From NCBI GenBank assembly GCA_900769985.1, contig CAAGIS010000049.1:1-56475 (forward strand): 56,475 bases of DNA. Reading direction: 5' to 3'. Each line of letters begins with the position of its first letter. The first letter of the stretch is position 1. The stretch is from Spirochaetia bacterium. GTDB lineage: Bacteria > Spirochaetota > Spirochaetia > Treponematales > Treponemataceae. Shown here piece by piece: positions 24,888 through 33,293 of this stretch. The position numbers and the translations under genes are program-made. The notes beneath the pieces are model-generated. The model saw nothing but the letters and a program-made list of their open reading frames with translations. It had not been told where the DNA came from and did not search any database.

Positions 24888-26417
24888 TCAATAATGAAGT
24901 CCGATTCCGAATGAAATCTCATAAACAGAAACAGCAGGACGCCAACTTGTATTTATCAAATCTTTAAACAAAAGGCTTCCTATATCAAATCCCGCGCTCG
25001 CACGTATTTGAAGTGATTTCCATCGCAATGGGAAAACAAGAAATTCGATTCCGGCAGTGTAGTAACCGTCTTTTAAATCAAAAGAAGAACCTGTTGCCCT
25101 GTTTGTATAAAGTGCAAAATCAATAAACGGTGAAATCTGCAGTTCAAAATTCAGTTTTCGTAAAAATTTTAATCCAATTTTTTCAAAGTCAGTTGTAAAT
25201 ACGTGAATCGGCAAATCAAGATTCACGACTAGAGCAGAAGGCGTACTGCATGCATAAATGTCGTTTGTATTTACGACAGGATTAAAAAACTCATCATCTC
25301 TGATTCCTCTGAGCCTGTTCCCTATTTTTTTATTTTTGTTCATATAAGAAAAGGCATATACGCGGCTTGCAAAACCTACGAATTTTCCTGCAAGAAAGCC
25401 TGAAAATTCGCCTTCAAAACCTATTACCATGTCGTCAATTAAAAAATTATATCCGGCATCCTGCCTTAAATATGTTGAAAAACCTTTTCTAAAATTTCCG
25501 TCCCAGTTGACTCTGCCTGCTGAAATTTTATTTGAAAACAAAAGTTCCGGGCTTATAAGTTCATCATTTTTTAAATTTATTTTATCATTGATTTTCCAGT
25601 TGTAAGTATAATTTACGCTCGGTGTGTAAACCAAATCGCCCCAATTTTCAAAAACTTCAAGTTTTATAGGAATTGAAAAATCTGCAACTTCTCCAAAATA
25701 CATTGAATCATTATAAACTTTGTAGTCAAAGTCATTGATAATTTTCTGTGTCAAAGTTAAGTCAAACGAAATCCTTTCCAGTGGAATCTTAAACGTAAAT
25801 CCAGTATTACCTTTCCATTCTGGCATTTCCTTTGCAATCGTGTATGAAAAATCTAAATCATTGTTCCAGGAGGCTTCGATAATGCCAAAATAAAACGGCA
25901 AGCTGTAATTAAAAGCGCCTCCAAAAGTAAATTCAAGATTATCAGAAGTTTTTCCCTGATTAATTCCAAAATAAAGTTCGGCTTCAAGCTCGTTTAATGT
26001 ACCAAAGGCATTTGAGTTTTTTAATTTTGCTTTTAGGACATGACCGTCTTTTGAATCGTATTTGTAATAGGGGAGAACGATAAAATTTTTGGAGTCCAGT
26101 ATTTTTATCTGGAGTGATACGGCAGACGGCAGGTTCTCGTTTTCTGACGATGGCTGCGACGTAAAAAAATCGATTTGAATGTCGTCAAAAGTGCGTAGAT
26201 TTTTATACTGCTGAATCAAATCTGAAATATAAGACTGCAATTCATCTTGAGAGGTAAAAATCCGTTTATGGTCAATTTTAACTTTTTTCTGCAGATGCTG
26301 TTCGCCTGTAATTCCGTTTATAAAATAAATTTCATTGACAATCTGATACTTCTCAGCGGAAACTATATTGCAAAGTATCAGGCATAAAGCAAAAAATAAA
26401 GTCATAAATTTTTTCAT
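24888..26417 (-). CDS. Omp85-superfamily-like outer-membrane barrel with one POTRA-like domain
   Basis: The protein has 509 residues. A signal peptide (KKFMTLFFALCLILCNIVSA) is followed by a POTRA-like segment, residues about 22-115 (KYQIVNEIYFINGITGEQHL ... NLRTFDDIQIDFFTS). About 380 residues of alternating aromatic beta strands follow, ending in FGIGLHY. GNRLRGIRDDE near residue 365 resembles the conserved (V/L)RG(F/Y/I) motif in loop 6 of Omp85 barrels. It may therefore insert or export something across the outer membrane. It starts 29 nt after rmlB on the same strand with an AAAGGAA Shine-Dalgarno sequence, so it probably belongs to the polysaccharide transcript. The Omp85 assignment is my reading of motifs. 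Confidence 0.55.
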   Translation of the reverse strand: MKKFMTLFFALCLILCNIVSAEKYQIVNEIYFINGITGEQHLQKKVKIDHKRIFTSQDELQSYISDLIQQYKNLRTFDDIQIDFFTSQPSSENENLPSAVSLQIKILDSKNFIVLPYYKYDSKDGHVLKAKLKNSNAFGTLNELEAELYFGINQGKTSDNLEFTFGGAFNYSLPFYFGIIEASWNNDLDFSYTIAKEMPEWKGNTGFTFKIPLERISFDLTLTQKIINDFDYKVYNDSMYFGEVADFSIPIKLEVFENWGDLVYTPSVNYTYNWKINDKINLKNDELISPELLFSNKISAGRVNWDGNFRKGFSTYLRQDAGYNFLIDDMVIGFEGEFSGFLAGKFVGFASRVYAFSYMNKNKKIGNRLRGIRDDEFFNPVVNTNDIYACSTPSALVVNLDLPIHVFTTDFEKIGLKFLRKLNFELQISPFIDFALYTNRATGSSFDLKDGYYTAGIEFLVFPLRWKSLQIRASAGFDIGSLLFKDLINTSWRPAVSVYEISFGIGLHY

Positions 26418-26446
26418 ATAGATTTCCTTTTAGAAACATAAAACTG

Positions 26447-27586
26447 CTATCGTTTTAAATAATTGCTGTCTATCCAGTTCAAATATTCACCGCTCTGGAT
26501 ATGTTTAATCCACTCTTTATTTGAAAGATTCCATTTTACAGTAAGCAAAAGTCCTTCTTCAAAAGTCATTTTGCGCTGCCAGTTAAGTTCATTTTTTATT
26601 TTAGTACAGTCAATTGCATAGCGCTTGTCATGACCCGGGCGGTCTTTTACATAGGTAATGTTTTCTTTTATTTTTGCAATGTCAAGATTCAGTTCATTTG
26701 ACGTAAGTTCAATCAGTTTTTCAAGAAGCGTGATGTTCTGCCATTCATTTTCGCCTCCGATGTTGTATTTTTCGCCAGTCTTTCCGTTTTTCATAATCTG
26801 CCATACTGCGCGGTTATGGTCTTCTACATAAATCCAGTCACGAATATTTGTTCCCTGACCGTAAACAGGAAGCTTTTTGCCCTGTGAAATATTTAAAATC
26901 ATAATCGGTATTAATTTTTCAGGGAACTGGTACGGACCGTAATTATTTGAACAGTTGCTTAATGTAACCGGCAGTCCGAAAGTATGATTGTAAGCCATTA
27001 CGATATGGTCGCTCGACGCTTTGCTTGCAGAATAAGGACTTCTCGGGTCATACGGAGTAGTTTCCGTAAAATATCCAGTTTCTCCTAAAGAGCCGTAAAC
27101 TTCGTCAGTTGAAATATGATGAAAAAGTATGTCATCTCTTATATTGTCTAGAGAAGTTTTCCAGTAATTTTTTGCACATTCAAGCAAAGTGTAAGTTCCT
27201 AAAACGTTTGTCTTAATAAAAGCTTCTGGCTCTAGAACTGAACGGTCAACATGGCTTTCTGCTGCAAAGTGAATGACAGTATCGATGTCATATTCTGCAA
27301 AAATATGTTCGACAAGTTTTTTATCACAGATATCACCTTTTACAAAATAATAGCGCCGTTTATCTTCTGTCGTTCCGCTGCCGTATTTTTTTTCAATGTC
27401 AGAAAGATTTTCAAGATTGCCGGCATAAGTCAGAGAATCAAGATTTATGATTTTTCCAGTAAAACCAGAATCCATAAATTCCTTTGAACCGCTTGCACTT
27501 TCATTGAAAAGATAGTGAATGAAATTTGAACCTATAAAACCTGCACCGCCTGTAATTAAAATATTCTTTAATTTTCTTTCTGACAT
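26447..27586 (-). CDS. rmlB: dTDP-glucose 4,6-dehydratase
   Basis: This 379-aa enzyme carries out the second step of dTDP-L-rhamnose synthesis, converting dTDP-glucose to the 4-keto-6-deoxy sugar. The Rossmann NAD site is ITGGAGFIGSNFIHY. The catalytic Asp-Glu pair is in HHISTDEVYGSLGE and the YxxxK motif is in SPYSASKASSDH. NNYGPYQFPEKLIP and GQGTNIRDWIYVEDH complete the family signature. It is last of the four rml genes (order A, C, D, B), 14 nt after rmlD, with a GAGGT Shine-Dalgarno sequence. Confidence 0.95.
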   Translation of the reverse strand: MSERKLKNILITGGAGFIGSNFIHYLFNESASGSKEFMDSGFTGKIINLDSLTYAGNLENLSDIEKKYGSGTTEDKRRYYFVKGDICDKKLVEHIFAEYDIDTVIHFAAESHVDRSVLEPEAFIKTNVLGTYTLLECAKNYWKTSLDNIRDDILFHHISTDEVYGSLGETGYFTETTPYDPRSPYSASKASSDHIVMAYNHTFGLPVTLSNCSNNYGPYQFPEKLIPIMILNISQGKKLPVYGQGTNIRDWIYVEDHNRAVWQIMKNGKTGEKYNIGGENEWQNITLLEKLIELTSNELNLDIAKIKENITYVKDRPGHDKRYAIDCTKIKNELNWQRKMTFEEGLLLTVKWNLSNKEWIKHIQSGEYLNWIDSNYLKR

Positions 27587-27600
27587 ATTAACCTCAAAAT

Positions 27601-28545
27601 TTAGAATGATTTGTTCTTGATAAAATTTTCAAGAGATTTATCCCAAGCTGGAATTTTTATTTTTAACGTATTTAAAATTTTTTCTTTTGATAAAACGGAG
27701 AATGCCGGGCGCTTTACTTTTGATGCGTATTCAGAAGTTGAACACGGAAGAACATTGCAGTCGTTTGTTATGCGGCCGTATTTTTTGCCGAGTGCATAAA
27801 TTTTTTCTGCAAAGTCAAACCAGGAAATTTCTCCCATATTCGTAAAATTATAGATTCCGTATGGAATTATTGATTTTAAATCAAAAGCATTTGCGTTCTT
27901 TTCAGATTTCTCGATTATTCTGATAATGCAGTCTGCAAGGTCACATGCAAAAGTAGGCGAGCCGAACTGGTCATTTACGACTTTGATTTCTTCTTTTTCG
28001 TTCATCAGTTTTATCATCGTATATACAAAATTCGGATGTGAATAACCGTAAAGCCACGCTGTCCGTAAAATGTAATATTGCGTCATTGCCTGCTGAATAA
28101 AATCTTCGCCGTCGCTTTTTGTTTTGCCGTAAATGCCGATCGGATTTTTCGGCATGCTTTCGGTATAAGCGGTTGCGGAAGTTCCGTCAAAAACATAGTC
28201 AGTAGAAATATGAATTAATTTTATTCCGTTGTATCTTGCAATCTGGGCAATGTTTTTTGCGCCTGTAGAATTCAACTGTTCTGCAAGTTCCGGTTCAGAT
28301 TCTGCTTTTTCGACGGCGGTGTAGGCTGCGCAATTTACAATCCATTTTATTTTAAGGCTGTCTTTATTTTCCGGCGAATGAACGAGATAGGATTTTGCTT
28401 CCTGCGCGCATAGGAAAGATTCAAGACTTTCATTTTTTGTAATGTCAACTTCTCTTCCTGTGCCGACATATGGAATTTTTTTACTGTCAAGCTGCCTGCA
28501 AAGTTCAGAACCTAACATTCCGTTTGCACCGATTACCCAAATCAT
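27601..28545 (-). CDS. rmlD: dTDP-4-dehydrorhamnose reductase
   Basis: The 314-aa short-chain reductase catalyses the last step of dTDP-L-rhamnose synthesis. The nucleotide-binding motif is WVIGANGMLGSELCRQL. ISTDYVFDG and the YxxxK motif in GIYGKTKSDGE follow. RTAWLYG and NDQFGSPTF are typical for RmlD. It has a GGAG Shine-Dalgarno sequence and sits 51 nt after rmlC on the same strand. Confidence 0.94.
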   Translation of the reverse strand: MIWVIGANGMLGSELCRQLDSKKIPYVGTGREVDITKNESLESFLCAQEAKSYLVHSPENKDSLKIKWIVNCAAYTAVEKAESEPELAEQLNSTGAKNIAQIARYNGIKLIHISTDYVFDGTSATAYTESMPKNPIGIYGKTKSDGEDFIQQAMTQYYILRTAWLYGYSHPNFVYTMIKLMNEKEEIKVVNDQFGSPTFACDLADCIIRIIEKSEKNANAFDLKSIIPYGIYNFTNMGEISWFDFAEKIYALGKKYGRITNDCNVLPCSTSEYASKVKRPAFSVLSKEKILNTLKIKIPAWDKSLENFIKNKSF

Positions 28546-28596
28546 TTTCTGTACTCCAAAATAAATATATTAGCAAAAATTATGTTTGATTACAAA

Positions 28597-29166
28597 TTAT
28601 AAATCAAAGTAGACTTTATTTTTATCAAAAAGCGGAAGTTTTTTATCTTTTTCGCTTAAAATTATATTTTCAAAATCAATATCTATTATATTTTTCCAGT
28701 CGATATTGATTACCGGGTCATTCCACATTATGCCGCTTTCACACTCGGGATGATAATAATCAGTACATTTGTATGCAAAAATTGCAGATTCTGATTTTAC
28801 GTAAAAACCGTGGGCAAAACCTTCGGGAATATAAAACTGATTCTGCTTTTCTGAGTCGAGCAGTACAAAATGATATTTTCCAAAAGTTTTTGAGTTTTTC
28901 CGTAAATCAACGGCAATATCAATAACCTGTCCAGATATGGCTCTGACAAGTTTTCCTTGAGGAAATTTTTCCTGAAAGTGAAGTCCGCGTAATACTCCTT
29001 TTTTGCTTAATGACTGATTATCTTGTACAAATTTCATCGTCAATCCAGCTTCAAAAAAATCTTTTTCAGTATAGCTTTCAAAAAAATATCCCCGGTTATC
29101 GCCAAAAACTTTTGGTGAAATTTCAAATAAGCCGTCAATCGGACATTTTGTAAAAGTAAAAGGCAT
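28597..29166 (-). CDS. rmlC: dTDP-4-dehydrorhamnose 3,5-epimerase
   Basis: This 189-aa cupin enzyme performs the third step of dTDP-rhamnose synthesis. DNRGYFFESYTEKDF, GVLRGLHFQ (catalytic His), VRAISGQVIDIAVDLRKNS and YIPEGFAHGFYV are the family landmarks. Its ATG shares one base with the rmlA stop (TAATG), so it is translated by coupling. The protein begins MPFTFTKCPIDGLF. The length is normal. Confidence 0.95.
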   Translation of the reverse strand: MPFTFTKCPIDGLFEISPKVFGDNRGYFFESYTEKDFFEAGLTMKFVQDNQSLSKKGVLRGLHFQEKFPQGKLVRAISGQVIDIAVDLRKNSKTFGKYHFVLLDSEKQNQFYIPEGFAHGFYVKSESAIFAYKCTDYYHPECESGIMWNDPVINIDWKNIIDIDFENIILSEKDKKLPLFDKNKVYFDL

Positions 29167-30044
29167 TAAATGACACTCCCTGCAATAAATTTCAAGTATT
29201 CCCCATAATCTGTTTTATAGCCTGATGCAGTTTCCAGAAGAGTGTCTTTTGAAATCCATTTGTTTCTGTATGCAATTTCTTCTATGCAGGAAACATACAT
29301 GCCCTGACGTTTTTGAATTGTTGCAATAAAATTGGAAGCTTCCAGAAGTCCGTCATAAGTTCCTGTATCAAGCCATGCCATTCCGCGTCCTAAAAGTTCA
29401 ACGTTCAGTTTTCCCTGTTTTAAGTATTCGTTGTTTACAGCTGTAATTTCTATTTCGCCGCGTTTGCTCGGTTTTACATTTTCTGCAATCTGGACTACTG
29501 AATTATCGTAAAAATAAAGTCCCGGCACTGCATAATTTGACTTCGGTTCCTGAGGTTTTTCTTCAATACCAAGAACTTTTCCGTTTTTGTTAAATTCAAC
29601 TACACCGTATGCTGTCGGGTCCTTTACATAATAACCAAAGATTACAGCACCTTTGTTATTTTTTATAGATTCTGCAGCACGTGTTAAAGTACTCGTAAAA
29701 CTCTGACCATAAAAAATGTTATCCCCAAGAACCATTGCAACATCATCATTTCCGATAAAATCTTTGCCGACAATAAAGGCGTCTGCAAGTCCCCTCGGTT
29801 TTTCCTGAACTTTGTATTCAAATTTCATTCCGAGTAAAGTTCCGTCACCTAAAAGTTCTTTAAAAACAGGCAAATCACGCGGTGTCGAAATAATTAAAAC
29901 TTCCCGTATTTTTGCAAGCATCAAAACAGAAAGAGGATAATAAATCATCGGTTTGTCATAAAGCGGCAAAATCTGTTTTGAAACGGCCTTTGTCAAAGGA
30001 TACAATCTTGTTCCCGAACCGCCTGCCAGAATAATTCCTTTCAT
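29166..30044 (-). CDS. rmlA: Glucose-1-phosphate thymidylyltransferase
   Basis: This 292-aa nucleotidyltransferase makes dTDP-glucose, the entry step of the rhamnose pathway. The signature GIILAGGSGTRLYPLTKAVS is at the start. QILPLYDKPMIYYPLS, VLGDNIFYG and WLDTGTYDGLLEAS follow. Its ATG overlaps the stop of the wecA-like gene (ATGA), with GGAG upstream, which links lipid-carrier priming and sugar-nucleotide supply in one transcript. Confidence 0.96.
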   Translation of the reverse strand: MKGIILAGGSGTRLYPLTKAVSKQILPLYDKPMIYYPLSVLMLAKIREVLIISTPRDLPVFKELLGDGTLLGMKFEYKVQEKPRGLADAFIVGKDFIGNDDVAMVLGDNIFYGQSFTSTLTRAAESIKNNKGAVIFGYYVKDPTAYGVVEFNKNGKVLGIEEKPQEPKSNYAVPGLYFYDNSVVQIAENVKPSKRGEIEITAVNNEYLKQGKLNVELLGRGMAWLDTGTYDGLLEASNFIATIQKRQGMYVSCIEEIAYRNKWISKDTLLETASGYKTDYGEYLKFIAGSVI

Positions 30045-31117
30045 TTTGTTTCTCCGTTTTTGCTCGAATTTAATTTCTCCTCAGGGGAGTGTATGTTTGC
30101 ATTCTGATTATTTGTTACTGTATAATATATGAAATGAATTGCACAATAAAAAACAATCATAAATACAAAAATTGCAATCAATAAGATTGAGCCTTTGTCC
30201 TCTTTTATATACATTCCAAGTCCTGCTGCAAGACACAAGCAAACTTGAATTGAGAGCAAAAATATCAAAGTCTGAACTTTTGTAAAGCCAAGTGCAATCA
30301 GTTTGTGATGAATGTGTCTTGAATCAGGTGATAAAAAAGAACGGTGTTCCCTTGTACGACGCCACATTGCAGCAATCGTGTCAAGCATAGGAATGCTTAC
30401 AAGTACAAGCATTACAAGCAGTTTGTTATATTCAAAATTTGAAGTTGAATAATAAAGCGGCAGTGCTGAAATCATAAAGCCCATAAACTGACTTCCGCCA
30501 TCGCCCATAAAAATCTTTGCTTTCGGCTTGTTGTAAATCAGAAATCCTGCAATCGCAGCTGCCATCATAAAACAGATTCCTGCGGTAGGTCGGGCAGAGC
30601 GAAGAAAAATTATTCCGAGTGAACATAAAATAAGGAACGAAAGACCTCCGCAAAGACCATCTATTCCGTCAATTAAGTTGAATGCATTTATAATTCCAAT
30701 CATCCAGAAAAATGTAAGTATATAACTGAACCAGACAGGAATTTCCCAATTACAGATTTGCTTGAATCTATAGCCGTTTAAGATTACGATTAAAACAGCA
30801 ATAACCTGAAAGAGAAGTTTAAACAGTGCCTTAAAATTAAAAAAGTCATCGGCTAGAGCAAAAATAAAAATTATTCCGCCTGCAATGATAAGGGGCAGTA
30901 CATGTGTCGGATTATTTGCCGGTGAGACAATAAAATATGTCATTGAAGAGATTACAAAGGCAATGATTATTCCCAACCCGCCAAGTCGCGGAATGTTTCC
31001 TTTATGAATTTTCCTTTCATTTTGAGTATCATACCAACCAAAATGCCTGCATATAAAAATTATGACAGGAGTAATAACAACACTTATTGCAAAAGAAAAA
31101 GCAACCATCCACCACAT
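30041..31117 (-). CDS. Undecaprenyl-phosphate GlcNAc-1-phosphate transferase family (WecA/TagO-like)
   Basis: The 358-aa polytopic inner-membrane enzyme transfers a HexNAc-1-phosphate to undecaprenyl phosphate, priming a surface polysaccharide. About ten to eleven hydrophobic segments are visible. Catalytic motifs are FALADDFFNFKA (Asp pair), NAFNLIDGIDGLCGG, KIFMGDGGSQFMGF and DSRHIHHKLIALGFT, the His motif of the WecA group that separates it from MraY. The exact HexNAc donor cannot be read from sequence. GGAG precedes the ATG; the dispersed hairpin repeat lies just upstream in the leader. First gene of the wecA-rmlACDB run. Confidence 0.88.
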   Translation of the reverse strand: MWWMVAFSFAISVVITPVIIFICRHFGWYDTQNERKIHKGNIPRLGGLGIIIAFVISSMTYFIVSPANNPTHVLPLIIAGGIIFIFALADDFFNFKALFKLLFQVIAVLIVILNGYRFKQICNWEIPVWFSYILTFFWMIGIINAFNLIDGIDGLCGGLSFLILCSLGIIFLRSARPTAGICFMMAAAIAGFLIYNKPKAKIFMGDGGSQFMGFMISALPLYYSTSNFEYNKLLVMLVLVSIPMLDTIAAMWRRTREHRSFLSPDSRHIHHKLIALGFTKVQTLIFLLSIQVCLCLAAGLGMYIKEDKGSILLIAIFVFMIVFYCAIHFIYYTVTNNQNANIHSPEEKLNSSKNGETK

Positions 31118-31139
31118 AAAAGTTCTCCAATATCCCTAG

Positions 31140-31177
31140 GGAAGTGCTGATTAACACTTGAAGCATTACTCAGCACT
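31140..31177 (-). repeat. Dispersed hairpin repeat, module 1, copy B
   Basis: This 38-nt stretch (minus strand) matches 12967-13005 on the plus strand with one substitution and one indel. It ends 22 nt before the ATG of the wecA-like gene and would be in its mRNA leader. Stem AGTGCTGA/TCAGCACT, 8 bp perfect. Confidence 0.75.
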
Positions 31178-31185
31178 CCCCATCA

Positions 31186-31217
31186 AATTGCCGTAAGTCA
31201 TTGCCTTACGGACAATT
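31186..31217. repeat. Hairpin in the composite element (module 2)
   Basis: AATTG-CCGTAAG pairs with CTTACGG-A-CAATT, i.e. 12 bp with one bulged A and a 7-nt loop. Only one copy is seen in the window. Confidence 0.6.
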
Positions 31218-31233
31218 AGCTACATTCAAAGTT

Positions 31234-31270
31234 AACACTGAAAAATCCTCAATAGGATTTATTCAGTGTT
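31234..31270. repeat. Hairpin in the composite element (module 3, copy A)
   Basis: Arms AACACTGA..AAATCCT and AGGATTT..TCAGTGTT pair with one bulge around the loop CAAT. The right arm and loop (24 nt, 31249-31272) recur exactly at 33233-33256. It lies immediately after the manC coding region and could also act in 3'-end formation. Confidence 0.65.
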
Positions 31271-31273
31271 TCC

Positions 31274-32365
31274 CTAGTTAATTGATTTTACCACATCACG
31301 CACAAGATTACTAGAACCTTTTTTCATTATGAGTGCCTTGCCGTTTTTTATTACGACTATCAAATCCTGAACATCGCATAATGCCACAGGAATATCAGAA
31401 TAGACAAAGCAATTTTCAGATTCAGCCTTTGCAATTACGTTTTCGTTTCCTTCTGCAAATTTAGAAAAAGCATCCCAGCTTCCTACATCGTCCCAGTTAA
31501 AGCTTGTGCTGACTGCGTATGCATTTTTTGTCTTTTCTGCGATTGCATTGTCAATTGCGATTTTCGGAGTTTTTTTATAGGCTTCTTCCATTTCCTGCCA
31601 TTGTGAAATATAAAAAATGTCGTGAATTTTTGAAAGTTCTGGTGCTTTTCCTGTACTTACACATTCAAAGGCTTGTGAAACTTCCGGTTCACATTTTTTA
31701 AGTTCCGATTTTAAAAATTGCGATGTAAAACCGAACATTCCGCTGTTCCAGAAGTATTTACCGCTTGCAAAATATTCATTCGCAGTTTTCTGGTCAGGTT
31801 TTTCTTTAAAAGTGTCGATTTTATATGTTTTTGGAGTAATAGAATTTCCTGTTTTTATGTAGCCGTATCCTGTGCTAGCTTCTGTAGGAGGAATTGCAAA
31901 ACAGACGAATTTGTCTGTAGCTGCAGCTTTATAAGCTTCTTCGCAGTCTGTAACAAAGTTTTCAACAGGCTTGATTATATGGTCGCTTGTTAAAACCAAA
32001 ACAGAGTGTTCTTTTTGAGGAACTAAAAGTTCAAGCATGTGGCATGATAAAATTATCGGGGCTGTCGTATGCTTTGGTTCCGGTTCTGCAAGAATAATAA
32101 GGTCTTCCTGTATTTTCTGTTTTTCTGCATCAGAAACTTTGCATGATAATTCGTACGCGTTCTTTGCGCATGATTCAAGCAAATCTTTTCTTGTTGCAAT
32201 TATGATTTTTCCTTCAATTTTTAATGCAAGCGCCCTTAAAATTGAATTCTGCAAAAGCGAAATGTTGTTTCCGAGGCTCAAAAATTGTTTTGGATTATCA
32301 GGACGACTGGCAGGCCATAATCTTTCTCCGAATCCTCCTGCTAAAATAATTACATCTGTAAACAT
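31274..32365 (-). CDS. manC: Mannose-1-phosphate guanylyltransferase
   Basis: This 363-aa enzyme makes GDP-mannose from mannose-1-phosphate and GTP. The N-terminal signature is VIILAGGFGERLWPASRPDN, and PKQFLSLG follows. VLTSDHIIKPVENF, STGYGYIKTG, FKEKPD and FNWDDVGSWDAF are the other family motifs. The isomerase domain of the long ManC/AlgA type is absent. The stop codon (TAG) lies in the inverted end of the 142-bp element. GGGAGAA precedes the ATG. It follows the exported protein at 33173 by 28 nt and probably feeds GDP-mannose to the same polysaccharide as the rml genes. Confidence 0.92.
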   Translation of the reverse strand: MFTDVIILAGGFGERLWPASRPDNPKQFLSLGNNISLLQNSILRALALKIEGKIIIATRKDLLESCAKNAYELSCKVSDAEKQKIQEDLIILAEPEPKHTTAPIILSCHMLELLVPQKEHSVLVLTSDHIIKPVENFVTDCEEAYKAAATDKFVCFAIPPTEASTGYGYIKTGNSITPKTYKIDTFKEKPDQKTANEYFASGKYFWNSGMFGFTSQFLKSELKKCEPEVSQAFECVSTGKAPELSKIHDIFYISQWQEMEEAYKKTPKIAIDNAIAEKTKNAYAVSTSFNWDDVGSWDAFSKFAEGNENVIAKAESENCFVYSDIPVALCDVQDLIVVIKNGKALIMKKGSSNLVRDVVKSIN

Positions 32366-32393
32366 AAGAATTCTCCCAAAATTTATCGTTTTT

Positions 32394-33173
32394 TTATTTC
32401 AGTTTGTCAAAAACAAAATTGCAAAATGTCTTGATTCTGTTCATAAAGGACAGTTCAATTCTCTTTGCCAAAAAAGGAATCTTCGGTGCATTTACGCCTC
32501 CGATTCCGTACAATACCCAGTGTCCTTCTGTTTTAAAAACTATTATAACGGACTTCATATTGTGAGGTGACACACAGTTTATCGAATTGTATTTTATGTA
32601 ATCAGAATTTATATTTTCATAATAAAGTAAATTTTTGGATGTAATGATTTTTATTTCAGACAGAATAGTGCCGAAAGGTTCCATAAAAAAATCTGCATTG
32701 ATTACTTTTATCGTTTTTGCCGGTGAGTTTTCAGAATTTTGAAAATCACTCTTTTCTTCAATAATTTTTGCACCTGAATACAAATCGACCCAAATTTTAT
32801 TATGCTCAGAATAATATGGAATGCCTTTGTAAGACGGAATGTCAGACAGAACTTTGTTTATTTTTGAGATTATGTCAGGCTGGCTTTCTTCGGGGATAAT
32901 TTGGATTATTTCAGACAGATAATTCGGGCGTAATTCCTTCATTTCTGACATCAATTTTACGGCATTTTCATTGCCTTGCTGAATGCAGATGTTTGAATAG
33001 TTTTTTGTATTTCTTATGAGAACTTGACCGCTTAAAAGTATTTTTTTTTCTTCTTCTGTAAGATGTGAATTAAAAATTCTGTCCAGATTCACTTTGTATT
33101 GTTCTGCAAAAGAAAGAGAAAAACAGAAAATAAATAAAAAGAACAGACAGGTTTTTAAAATAAAATTTTTCAT
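32394..33173 (-). CDS. Exported protein of unknown function
   Basis: The 259-aa protein has an N-terminal signal peptide (KTCLFFLFIFCFSLSFA, cleavage before EQYKV). There is no lipobox and no further membrane segment. The mature part mixes helix and strand: YLSEIIQIIPEESQPD, GIPYYSEHNKIWVDLYSG, then a strand-rich end with GHWVLYGIGGVNAP. It may match a treponemal DUF (possibly DUF6675), but I cannot confirm this. It is upstream of manC on the same strand. The predicted -10 lies 11 nt before the ATG without a Shine-Dalgarno sequence. Confidence 0.6.
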   Translation of the reverse strand: MKNFILKTCLFFLFIFCFSLSFAEQYKVNLDRIFNSHLTEEEKKILLSGQVLIRNTKNYSNICIQQGNENAVKLMSEMKELRPNYLSEIIQIIPEESQPDIISKINKVLSDIPSYKGIPYYSEHNKIWVDLYSGAKIIEEKSDFQNSENSPAKTIKVINADFFMEPFGTILSEIKIITSKNLLYYENINSDYIKYNSINCVSPHNMKSVIIVFKTEGHWVLYGIGGVNAPKIPFLAKRIELSFMNRIKTFCNFVFDKLK

Positions 33174-33184
33174 TTTGTTTATAT

Positions 33185-33213
33185 ATTCTATAATAAAAAC
33201 TTGTTTTGTTCAA
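33185..33213 (-). promoter_or_regulatory. Predicted promoter of the 33173 gene and manC
   Basis: On the minus strand, TTGAAC (33208-33213), a 17-nt spacer and TAGAAT (33185-33190). The ATG follows 11 nt after the -10. Confidence 0.45.
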
Positions 33214-33232
33214 TCAAAGTTACAAATGTTCT

Positions 33233-33256
33233 TCAATAGGATTTATTCAGTGTTTC
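33233..33256 (+). repeat. Dispersed hairpin repeat, module 3, copy B (half)
   Basis: A 24-nt exact match to 31249-31272 covers the loop and right arm of the long hairpin. The left arm is not conserved here, so the hairpin no longer forms. An octamer CAAAGTTA lies upstream of both copies (31227, 33215). Confidence 0.7.
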
Positions 33257-33293
33257 GTTAGCTGTTATACACTATGTCTATTTTACCAAATTT

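Larger units (their letters stand above)
31136..31277. repeat. 142-bp composite palindromic element with inverted ends
   Basis: The element occupies the whole gap between manC and the wecA-like gene. Its ends are inverted CTAGGGAA (31136-31143) and TTCCCTAG (31270-31277); the similarity continues imperfectly inwards (about 15 of 19 positions). Three hairpins lie inside: AGTGCTGA/TCAGCACT (31143-31177), a 12-bp stem with one bulge (31186-31217) and a long stem (31234-31270). The right end supplies the TAG stop of manC. Parts recur at 12967-13005 and 33233-33256. It resembles a MITE or REP-type element; no transposase is in the window. Confidence 0.65.

Noticed and set aside
32037..32570. 177-aa plus-strand frame across the manC start
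   Set aside because: Antisense to manC and its neighbour; no motif and no Shine-Dalgarno sequence.
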